Assembly (NCBI RefSeq): GCF_041088075.1
Contig: NZ_JBGCVY010000014.1
Location: forward strand, 91,546-155,545
Length of the DNA stretch: 64,000 nucleotides
Direction: 5' to 3'
Origin: Mucilaginibacter_A sp041088075
Lineage (GTDB): Bacteria; Bacteroidota; Bacteroidia; Sphingobacteriales; Sphingobacteriaceae
The notes beneath the pieces were generated by a model. It made no database searches and was not told where the DNA came from. It saw only the letters and a list, made by a program, of their open reading frames with translations. A program made the position numbers and the translations under genes. This document shows, piece after piece, positions 57,104 through 64,000 of the stretch. How positions within the stretch are numbered: the stretch's first letter is position 1; the number at the start of each line of letters is the position of its first letter.

Positions 57104-57926
57104 AAAATTTTAATGTTTTGTTAAAGGTTTTAGGGCGATAAAAGAAGTATGGGGGAGATTGGTACAGGGGTTTTTATAGATGAAAAAAACTGCGAACCGT
57201 TTGACTTCTTAGGCTTGCTAAGCTATAATTCAAAAAGATTAATCACAAATTCTAAAGCTTAGTTTTACCATACTGTTTTTATCACCCTAAAAACAGCATG
57301 GCCTTGCTTCGGCTTCTTCAACACCTGTTTAATCAGTTAAAGTAATACTGATACAATTAATGATTTTGCTTTCCTGGCTATAATAGCCTGAAAAGCAATT
57401 AGGACCAGTTTGAATTTCTGCCAAAAAAATTTATAATACTTCTTTTATGCCTATAAAATCTGTGTTTGCATTTTATACTGATACAAAAAGCAAATGGAGG
57501 TTCGATGCTTTTTATGTGGTAAAAGAAGCATAGAAAATAAACCTGACATGACAAAATTTAAACAAGCCCTTAATACAGAAGGAAAAAGCATCGAGCTGAT
57601 TATTAAGCTTAAATATTGATTATTGAAGTATTAGAAAAAAATATTGAAAAAGAGTCAACCGAACTTGAAAAGCATCATAAAAAATATTAAAAAATTTGCT
57701 AAAACAGTTTAGTGTTTGTAGGTTTGGATAACCAATTAATTTCTAAGCCATGATTTACTGTTTTTGCCATCGGGCACCTTGTCCGTATCTTAATTATTTA
57801 CAAAAACTTACACCTCAGGTTTCAATTCAAATTTCCCGGATAGTTATTGATGCAAAAGGAAGGGACTGTTCGGCGTCCAATATCCTGAACGCTATTTAAT
57901 ATTCAACATACTATAAATGATTTTTT
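57104..57926. repeat. 823-base gap with four repeat elements and no clear gene
   Basis: Between purH and the susC-like gene. Minus USS-like core 57134-57150 (GCGATAAAAGAAGTAT); ACAGTA palindrome 57270-57299 (arms ATACTGTTTTTA and TAAAAACAGCAT around TCACCC); composite inverted pair 57436-57531 (plus ATACTTCTTTTATGCC, minus TTATGTGGTAAAAGAAGCA) with an interior like that of 39620-39713. A 23-codon frame at 57548 (MTKFKQALNTEGKSIEL) and AT-rich scraps after it look like debris. No sigma/anti-sigma pair is present. Confidence 0.6.
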
Positions 57927-60900
57927 ATGCTAGATTTTACATTATTTACAAAATGGAAAGCTGTAACAACCTGCATTTTCCTTTTTTTATTTATCACATT
58001 TAGAAGCAATGCACAGAGCAAAACTGTTACCGGTAAAATAATTGACAGCAAAAGCAATGAAACGCTTATCGGTGCAACTGTACAAATAAAAGGTACAACA
58101 ACAGGCACCGCTACCGATTTGAATGGAAACTTTTCGATCCAAGCAAGTGAAGGCGCTTTGCTCGAAGTTAAAAGTATCGGTTATACAACGGTTACAGTAC
58201 CTGTTGATTTGAGTGGCCCAATGCTTATCAAATTAAGCCCAACAAATACTGCCTTAAACGAAGTATTGGTTGTGGGTTATGCAACGCAACGGAAAGCAGA
58301 TTTAACAGGTGCCGTATCCAGCATAAAAAGCAGTGATATTGCAAGTTTACCGGTAGGAGGAGCCGACCAGATTTTGCAGGGAAAGGCGGCAGGCGTAGCG
58401 GTTACACAATCCACAGGTGCGCCGGGCGATGCCATTAATGTGCGGATACGTGGTGTTGGGACCATCAACAACAATAATCCCCTTTATATTATTGATGGCA
58501 TTCCTACCCAAAATGGCATAAACGAAATATCACCTAATGACATTGAAAACATTAGTGTGCTAAAAGATGCATCTTCAGCAGCTATTTATGGTGCAAGGGC
58601 GGCAAACGGGGTTGTTATTATTACCACTAAAAAAGGTAAAACCGGTCCGCCGAAAGTAATTTTAAACGCTTATTCGGGTGTGCAAACTTCTCAGCATTTG
58701 ATAAAAATGGCCAATACCAGCCAGTATGTTGCCGCATATAATACTGCTGCAACAGCAGACGGAAGGGCACAAATACCGGCAAGTGTAATAGCCGGCCTGC
58801 CTGATGTAAACTGGCAAAAAGAAGTATTAAAACCAGCTCCGATCAGCAACATACAGTTTGGCATAAGCGGCGGAAGTGAAAATACAACTTACATTGTTTC
58901 TGCAAATTATTTCGCACAAAACGGTTTAATAAAAAATTCATCTTTTGACCGCCTTAACCTGCGTACAGCTATTAACAGTAACATATCTAAAATATTTACG
59001 GTCGGCACAAATATAAACCTGGGTTATTCTAAAAACCGCCAGGTCGGTACATCCGGTGATGGTTTTGGGGCAGGAAACCCCGGTGCAAGTGTAGTTCGTT
59101 ATGCTTTGTTCAGAACCCCCGCAACACCTGTTTTTAACCAGAACGGCCAATATGTGGATATTCCGAATCATCCTGAGTTTTTTGGTGACGGATTAAACCC
59201 GGTTGGTTTTGCAGATAATTATAACCGCAACTTTAACAATTATTCGTTATTAGGAAATGTTTATTTAGAAATCAACCCCATCAAAAACTTAAAAATAAGA
59301 AGTGATTTTGGCACCAACTTTTTGATTTCTGACTACAAACAATTTTTTGCTACCTGGGGGATTGACCGTTTTTTAAATTCGCCAAACAGTTTGGCACAAT
59401 CCAATACCAACCAGTTTGATTACAACTGGACAAACACCGCAACTTATAACCTTACCCTTGCAGAAAAACATGTATTTACTTTTTTAGCAGGATCAGAACT
59501 GGTTAAAAGCAATACCCAGGCGTTTGGTGCTTCCCGTACCCAATATTCAGATCAAAGTTCTACTTTTCAATACTTAGACAATGGTTTGGGGATTCAGCAA
59601 AATGGTGGCAACCAAACACATTGGGCATTATTTTCTTTATTTGGCCGCATTAACTATGCTTTTAACGATAAATATCTTGCCACCGTAAATTTCAGGCGCG
59701 ATGGCTCATCCCGGTTAGACCCGCACAACCAGTATGGAAATTTTTATGGCGGATCGTTAGGCTGGCGAATTGACCAGGAAGAATTCATGAAAGATGTTAA
59801 GCCAATCTCGCTGTTGAAGTTAAGGGCCGGTATTGGCCAGTTGGGCAACCAGGAAATCGGGAACTATAGTTATGCTACTTTAATATCAAGTGCCGGTTAT
59901 TATCCTTTTAACGGAACCGGTAATCAGGGCAATGCAATCAATACATTAGGAAACCCCAACGTGAGGTGGGAAACCAGTACACAAACAGATGTTGGTTTAG
60001 ACTTGGGCCTATTTAACAGCGCTTTACAAATTTCGGCTGATTACTTTATAAAAAACACCTCGGGCATGTTGTTGCAACCTGCCCAGCCAACCAGTGCAGG
60101 AAGCGCGGCAAGTGCTTTTGTTAATGCCGGCTCTATGCGCAACCAGGGTTTTGAGTTAGAGGTCAATTACCGGAACAGCATCAGTAAAAAATTAAAATAC
60201 GCTATTATTGGCAACCTGGCCACTATCAAAAACCGGGTTACTTCTTTGGCTGGCGGTTCTCCTTTAGTGGGTGGCCGTATAGATAATAATTATTACGCTA
60301 CCCAAACTGCTGTTGGCCAGCCAGTTGGTTCTTTTTATTTGTTGCAGCAGGAAGGGATCTTTCAAAACCCGCAGCAGGTTTTCACCCACGCCTATCAGGG
60401 CCCGGGTATAAAACCCGGCGATGTAATGTTTAAAGATATCAGCGGCCCGAATGGAAAACCGGACGGTATAATTGATGAATATGACCGTACTTATGTTGGC
60501 AGCCCTATTCCAAAACTTACCTATGGTCTAACTACAAATCTTTCCTATTCCGGATTTGACATCAGCCTGTTTTTTCAGGGTGTGTATGGCAACAAACTTT
60601 ATAACCAGGTCAACACGGATATCGAAGGGTTTTACCGGGCTTTTAATATTACAGAGAGGGCAGCAACCGAAAGTTGGAACGGAGAAGGCAGTACCAATGA
60701 ATTCCCACGTCTGTCCTGGAATGGAGCAACTAATAATAAGCGGCCTTCAACGCGGTTTCTGGAAGATGGCTCTTATCTCCGTTTGAAAAACGTTCAGTTA
60801 GGTTATACTATCGGAGACCAGCTTGTAAAAAGGTTAAAAATCTCTTCGGTCAGGTTTTTTATAAGTGCTCAAAATGTATTTACCGTAACTAAATATACAG

Positions 60901-61025
60901 GCATTGACCCCGAAATATATACCAACAGTAATTCCAGCGGCGATGGTGTGAGGGCTGTGGGCATTGATTGGGGAACTTATCCTTCTGCCCGTACCATTAC
61001 AGCCGGTGTCAGCGCAAATTTTTAA
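57927..61025 (+). CDS. SusC/RagA family TonB-linked outer-membrane transporter
   Basis: 1032 residues. Signal peptide within 1-30 (TCIFLFLFITFRSNAQ), a carboxypeptidase-like regulatory domain (SKTVTGKIIDSKSNETLIGATVQIKG, about 31-115), the plug domain (VVGYATQRKADLTGAVSSI, QILQGKAAGVAV, IRGVGTINNNNPLYIIDGIP, VLKDASSAAIYGARAANGVV) and a 22-strand barrel ending YPSARTITAGVSANF. It imports oligosaccharides bound by its SusD partner, powered by TonB. The N-terminal extension for an anti-sigma factor is absent, so regulation is not through that route. Confidence 0.96.
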   Translation: MLDFTLFTKWKAVTTCIFLFLFITFRSNAQSKTVTGKIIDSKSNETLIGATVQIKGTTTGTATDLNGNFSIQASEGALLEVKSIGYTTVTVPVDLSGPMLIKLSPTNTALNEVLVVGYATQRKADLTGAVSSIKSSDIASLPVGGADQILQGKAAGVAVTQSTGAPGDAINVRIRGVGTINNNNPLYIIDGIPTQNGINEISPNDIENISVLKDASSAAIYGARAANGVVIITTKKGKTGPPKVILNAYSGVQTSQHLIKMANTSQYVAAYNTAATADGRAQIPASVIAGLPDVNWQKEVLKPAPISNIQFGISGGSENTTYIVSANYFAQNGLIKNSSFDRLNLRTAINSNISKIFTVGTNINLGYSKNRQVGTSGDGFGAGNPGASVVRYALFRTPATPVFNQNGQYVDIPNHPEFFGDGLNPVGFADNYNRNFNNYSLLGNVYLEINPIKNLKIRSDFGTNFLISDYKQFFATWGIDRFLNSPNSLAQSNTNQFDYNWTNTATYNLTLAEKHVFTFLAGSELVKSNTQAFGASRTQYSDQSSTFQYLDNGLGIQQNGGNQTHWALFSLFGRINYAFNDKYLATVNFRRDGSSRLDPHNQYGNFYGGSLGWRIDQEEFMKDVKPISLLKLRAGIGQLGNQEIGNYSYATLISSAGYYPFNGTGNQGNAINTLGNPNVRWETSTQTDVGLDLGLFNSALQISADYFIKNTSGMLLQPAQPTSAGSAASAFVNAGSMRNQGFELEVNYRNSISKKLKYAIIGNLATIKNRVTSLAGGSPLVGGRIDNNYYATQTAVGQPVGSFYLLQQEGIFQNPQQVFTHAYQGPGIKPGDVMFKDISGPNGKPDGIIDEYDRTYVGSPIPKLTYGLTTNLSYSGFDISLFFQGVYGNKLYNQVNTDIEGFYRAFNITERAATESWNGEGSTNEFPRLSWNGATNNKRPSTRFLEDGSYLRLKNVQLGYTIGDQLVKRLKISSVRFFISAQNVFTVTKYTGIDPEIYTNSNSSGDGVRAVGIDWGTYPSARTITAGVSANF

Positions 61026-61043
61026 CCTCCAAAACTTTAAAAA

Positions 61044-62546
61044 ATGATAAAGAAACATATAATGATAGCAGGCAGCTTACTTTTTTTGTTTGTTGGTTGC
61101 AAAAAAGCATTGGTACAACCGGTGCTTGGCACTTATCAGGCAAGTAATTATTTTACTTCTGTTGCAAATGCAAATGCGGCAGTAAACGCAGCCTATGTTC
61201 CGTTAACTTTTACAGATGCTTTTGCCAACGAAATTTGGGTGCTTGGCGATGTTGCTTCTGACGATGCTGTTAAAGGCGGTTTACCCGGAGACCAGGCAGA
61301 TATTGATAACATTGACAAGTTTAATATCCTGACCAGTAATGCTGCTGTTGAAGCCGTTTGGGGCAGGTATTACGATGGTGTCTCTAAAGCTAATTTTGTA
61401 CTGAGCGGATTAACTGATGAAAACAAAGCAGTACCGGATGCAAATAAAGCGGCTATCAACGGGCAGGCTAAGTTTTTAAGGGCGTACTATTATTTTCAGC
61501 TTACTATTAGTTACGGCGATATTCCCTTACGCTTAGCCGTTGCCACTGCTGATAATTTGCAGGCACCGGCAGTACCGCAGGCACAAATTTTTGCACAGAT
61601 AGAAAAAGATTGTACAGATGCGGCAGCGGCACTTCCCGTAACCTGGACTGGTGCAGATCTCGGCCGTGCCACAAAAGGTGCTGCATTAGCTTTACTTGCC
61701 AAAACTTATTTGTTTGAAGCAAAATATGCATTAGCTGCGCAAACAGCACAACAGGTTGAGGCATTAGGTATTTATGACCTGACGCCTAAATTTACCGATA
61801 ACTTTAATGCCGGTACAAAAACAAATAAAGAAGCCATCTTTTCCATCTGGCATACTACAGGTTTAAGCCCTAAACAAGGAAATGCCATGAACCAGGCATT
61901 TGCGCCACGAGGAACGCTAAATGGTTATGGTTTTTTTCAGCCTACGCAAAGTTTGGTTGATAACTTTGAAAAATCAGCAGCAGGGGTTGATGATCCAAGG
62001 TTGTATTATACCGTTGCCCGTTCCGGCCACCCGTACTTCGATAGTCAGTTTGACCCAAGTTGGACCGCTACCGGATATCTCACCAAAAAACAGATACAAC
62101 CGATTTCTGAAATCCCTACATCTGTTAAAGGCGATGGCAACTTAAATGTTGAAGCCATCCGGTTTGCTGATGTATTACTGATAGAAGCCGAAGCACTTAA
62201 CGAAGCTGGCAATAGTGCAGCAGCTTTAACCCCTTTAAACAGGATCAGAAAACGCGCGCGCGAAAGTTATTTGTATGATAATTCTTTAACCGGGTTTGGT
62301 ACTGTGCCCACTGGTTTGCTGCCGGATATCACAACTACCAGCCAAACCCTGCTTCGGGATATTATCCGCCGGGAAAGACGATCTGAATTGGCGTTAGAGT
62401 TTGGGCGTTTCTTTGATATCATCCGTTATGGCAGTGCTTATGCGGCAACCGCTTTAAAAGACCAGCCTAACTTCAACTTCAGCAACAACAAGTTTTTCCC
62501 TATCCCGCAAAGCGAGCGTTCTACAAACAAGTTATTAGGCAAATAA
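61044..62546 (+). CDS. SusD/RagB family nutrient-binding lipoprotein
   Basis: 500 residues. Lipoprotein signal MIKKHIMIAGSLLFLFVGCKKA with lipobox cysteine. SusD TPR-like helical core (FANEIWVLGDVASDDAVKGG, INGQAKFLRAYYYFQL, ATKGAALALLAKTYLF) and the C-terminal region IRFADVLLIEAEALNEAGN, RRERRSELALEFGRFFDIIRYG, FFPIPQSE. It caps the SusC barrel and binds glycan. It is 18 bases after susC, the standard pairing. Confidence 0.96.
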   Translation: MIKKHIMIAGSLLFLFVGCKKALVQPVLGTYQASNYFTSVANANAAVNAAYVPLTFTDAFANEIWVLGDVASDDAVKGGLPGDQADIDNIDKFNILTSNAAVEAVWGRYYDGVSKANFVLSGLTDENKAVPDANKAAINGQAKFLRAYYYFQLTISYGDIPLRLAVATADNLQAPAVPQAQIFAQIEKDCTDAAAALPVTWTGADLGRATKGAALALLAKTYLFEAKYALAAQTAQQVEALGIYDLTPKFTDNFNAGTKTNKEAIFSIWHTTGLSPKQGNAMNQAFAPRGTLNGYGFFQPTQSLVDNFEKSAAGVDDPRLYYTVARSGHPYFDSQFDPSWTATGYLTKKQIQPISEIPTSVKGDGNLNVEAIRFADVLLIEAEALNEAGNSAAALTPLNRIRKRARESYLYDNSLTGFGTVPTGLLPDITTTSQTLLRDIIRRERRSELALEFGRFFDIIRYGSAYAATALKDQPNFNFSNNKFFPIPQSERSTNKLLGK

Positions 62547-62561
62547 TTAAACTCATAAGCC

Positions 62562-63578
62562 ATGAAGATTGATATCAAATATTTAAGTTTTTTAATGTTG
62601 GCGGCCGTGCTTTCATTCAGTTTTTTTGCCTGTAAAAAAAGCACCAACCAGGTAAGTTTTAATGCCGATAAAAGCAGTATCAGTAAAACTGTTGATTCGG
62701 CCACTACATTTTATACCAGTTCTGTAGAAGGTAAAAGGGCCGGCAATTATTCTGTAGGTTCCCGTACAGACCTAAAAACAGCTATTGATCTGGCCACTGC
62801 TGTAAAAGGTTCGGCTCAATACAGTCAGCAGGAAGTAGATAACGCAACCGCTAACCTGCGCCGTGCAATCATAGCTTTTCAATCCAGGCTGATACAGGAT
62901 GTTTCTGCCGCTAACCTGATTGCACAATGGAAATTTTCCGGAAATGCAAACGACGCATCCGGCCACGGCCACAACGGAACTTTGATGACCGGCTATACCA
63001 GCAGTGGTTCTTCACCTGTTGATGGCAATACGCTTCCGCAATTAATTAATGACCGGTTTAACCAGGCCAACAGCGCTTACAATTTTCAAAACGGTGCCAA
63101 CATTGAAGTGCCTTACACCATAGATCTAAACCCTAAAGAGTTTACGATAAGCATGTGGGTAAAACGCCATGAAACCAATCCTGATAATTACATGTTTTCC
63201 CTAAACACTTACAATGGGTTTAAATTTCAGTTGCAAGGCGCCAACTTCCTGTTTTTAACCATCCATGCAGATAACGGTTATCATGATGTGGACAGCAACC
63301 CAGGCGTAGTACCGGCAGATGTATGGACTTTTATTGCTGCATCTTACACCAACGGCACCATGAAATTTTATGTAAATGATAAATTAGTAAAAACTGCCGC
63401 CGTAACCGGTACACCTGTTACTTTAGATTCTCCGGTAAACCTGGTTATCGGGCAAAGTTTACCAAAAAGCCAGTTTGGTTCCTCTTATTTTAAAGGTTCG
63501 ATGGATGATATCCGTTTTTACAGCCGCGCTTTAACCGATGCCGAAGTACTTTCCATTTACACTACCGAGCAACCTTGA
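62562..63578 (+). CDS. LamG/concanavalin-like lipoprotein
   Basis: 338 residues. Lipoprotein signal MKIDIKYLSFLMLAAVLSFSFFACKKS. Residues 40-115 form a helical region of FIVAR/DUF4972 type (DLKTAIDLATAVKGSAQYSQQEVDNATANLRRAI). Residues about 120-335 are a LamG domain (IAQWKFSGNANDASGHGHNGTL, FTISMWVKRH, FIAASYTNGTMKFYVNDKLV, GSMDDIRFYSRALTDAEVLSIY). Probably a surface glycan-binding protein of this utilisation locus, 15 bases after the susD-like gene. Binding specificity unknown. Confidence 0.9.
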   Translation: MKIDIKYLSFLMLAAVLSFSFFACKKSTNQVSFNADKSSISKTVDSATTFYTSSVEGKRAGNYSVGSRTDLKTAIDLATAVKGSAQYSQQEVDNATANLRRAIIAFQSRLIQDVSAANLIAQWKFSGNANDASGHGHNGTLMTGYTSSGSSPVDGNTLPQLINDRFNQANSAYNFQNGANIEVPYTIDLNPKEFTISMWVKRHETNPDNYMFSLNTYNGFKFQLQGANFLFLTIHADNGYHDVDSNPGVVPADVWTFIAASYTNGTMKFYVNDKLVKTAAVTGTPVTLDSPVNLVIGQSLPKSQFGSSYFKGSMDDIRFYSRALTDAEVLSIYTTEQP

Positions 63579-63688
63579 TTTTTATGTGGTAAAAGAAGCA
63601 TTTTGCTATCTACAATAAAATATTCATCCACAATCAAGGAATATTTTTTATTTTACAGAGACTGATTTTTAGGTGATAAAAGAAGTAT
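63577..63688 (-). repeat. two direct USS-like elements between the LamG and glycosidase genes
   Basis: Minus copies at 63577-63601 (GATTTTTATGTGGTAAAAGA then AGCAT, overlapping the TGA) and 63662-63688 (TTAGGTGATAAAAGAAGTAT). They share the same left half, CTGATTTTTA or TTGATTTTTA, with those at 39688 and 57508. Confidence 0.75.
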
Positions 63689-63730
63689 CACTTTAAGTTA
63701 TAAATTGACCGGATAATAATAAAGAAACAA

Positions 63731-64000
63731 ATGTTGATGAAAAAAAAGATTGCAGCAATCGAAATTTTATTCCTGTTGTTTACCGCTGTAACTGCATTTG
63801 CCCAAAACCAAAAGGCTAATGTTTTGCCGGCTTGGGCTTTTGGCGGTTTTAAAAGGCCGGCCGGCATAAACCCGATAATCTCCCCTGATCCCGGCGCCAT
63901 GTTTATGGACCCGATCCTGAAAAAAGCCGTTGCCTGGGAATCCAACGATACTTTTAACCCGGCAGCAGCAATTATCAATGGTAAAGTTGTGGTTTTATAC
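63731..64000 (+). CDS. glycosidase, GH130/GH43-like, N-terminal part
   Basis: At least 90 residues, cut by the right edge. Signal peptide MLMKKKIAAIEILFLLFTAV ending near FAQ. The mature start AWAFGGFKRPAGINPIISPD, then DPILKKAVAWESNDTFNPAAAI and INGKVVVLY, is the opening of five-bladed beta-propeller glycosidases and phosphorylases (GH130/GH43) of PULs. An alternative start is the ATG six bases later (63737). It completes a susC-susD-LamG-glycosidase order. Exact family must be told from the missing part. Confidence 0.8.
   Translation, partial: MLMKKKIAAIEILFLLFTAVTAFAQNQKANVLPAWAFGGFKRPAGINPIISPDPGAMFMDPILKKAVAWESNDTFNPAAAIINGKVVVLY

Noticed and set aside
57548..57619. Short frame MTKFKQALNTEGKSIEL before the susC-like gene
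   Set aside because: Only 23 codons, followed by multi-stop AT-rich sequence; too short to support a gene call, noted only as possible debris.
57104..57926. Riboswitch or sigma/anti-sigma genes before susC
   Set aside because: No conserved riboswitch core or coding frame of adequate length was seen.

Overview
The window looks like chromosomal DNA from a Bacteroidota of the Sphingobacteriaceae type (Mucilaginibacter/Pedobacter-like). This rests on a SusC/SusD pair, a BlaR1-BlaI pair, Bacteroidota-type Ccm proteins, several -7 boxes of the form TAnnTTTG, and few recognisable Shine-Dalgarno sites. I found no tRNA, rRNA, CRISPR array, complete insertion sequence or phage genes. The genus is an inference.

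Layout. 1-1.4 kb: end of a dTDP-rhamnose operon (rmlD-rmlA). 1.4-3.7 kb: small GNAT, Crp/Fnr regulator, pirin, receiver-like orphan. 3.8-8.4 kb (minus): heptose/glycan cluster with GT9, a GmhB-like HAD phosphatase, a GT4-GmhA fusion and another glycosyltransferase. 8.7-14.2 kb: cytochrome c maturation genes ccmC, ccmD, ccmE, ccmF, interrupted by gdhA. 14.3-19.4 kb: NTF2-like protein, Xre/RES toxin-antitoxin pair with a visible operator, DUF2520 protein, ferredoxin, IscX, KdsC, Maf, Ppx. 19.8-22.1 kb (minus): NatAB-type ABC exporter. 22.3-30.2 kb: hydrolases, GT14, orphan HigA, CREST-like membrane protein, glycine-zipper protein, an alcohol dehydrogenase remnant, a DUF255 protein, SlyD. 30.4-39.5 kb is the most accessory-looking part: a small terminal-inverted-repeat element, AT-rich esterase-TPR gene, BlaR1/BlaI, a YdeI-family remnant, a lipoprotein frameshifted at a G7 tract, three beta-barrel proteins, an Rpn nuclease. 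39.8-49.6 kb: DUF1624 protein, TrmH methyltransferase, galK, mutS, a glycosyltransferase, DUF2383 protein, thymidine kinase, unknown Pro/Glu-rich protein. 49.8-57.1 kb (minus): elongasome genes mreB-mreC-mreD-mrdA-rodA, then purH. 57.9-64 kb: start of a glycan-utilisation locus (SusC, SusD, LamG lipoprotein, partial GH130/43-like glycosidase).

The most striking signal is not a gene. I located by eye about 48 copies, in both orientations, of a ~25-29 bp sequence: core T[G/A]CTTCTTTTA[C/T]C, then about four free bases, then an A-rich half close to TAAAAATtgGTG. It is spread across the window at roughly one copy per 1.3 kb. Many copies lie between genes, touch start or stop codons, or form inverted pairs, one of which looks like the gdhA terminator. 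At least ten lie inside conserved coding sequences, where the same DNA is read as VKEA/IKEA or as ASF(T/I)xxK. Density, bidirectionality, the A-tract beside the core, in-gene copies and terminator pairing all resemble DNA-uptake sequences (Haemophilus USS, Neisseria DUS). Function here is untested. A sister family has core TACTGTTTTTA and can form near-perfect 30 bp palindromes. Several other intergenic hairpin families are also present.
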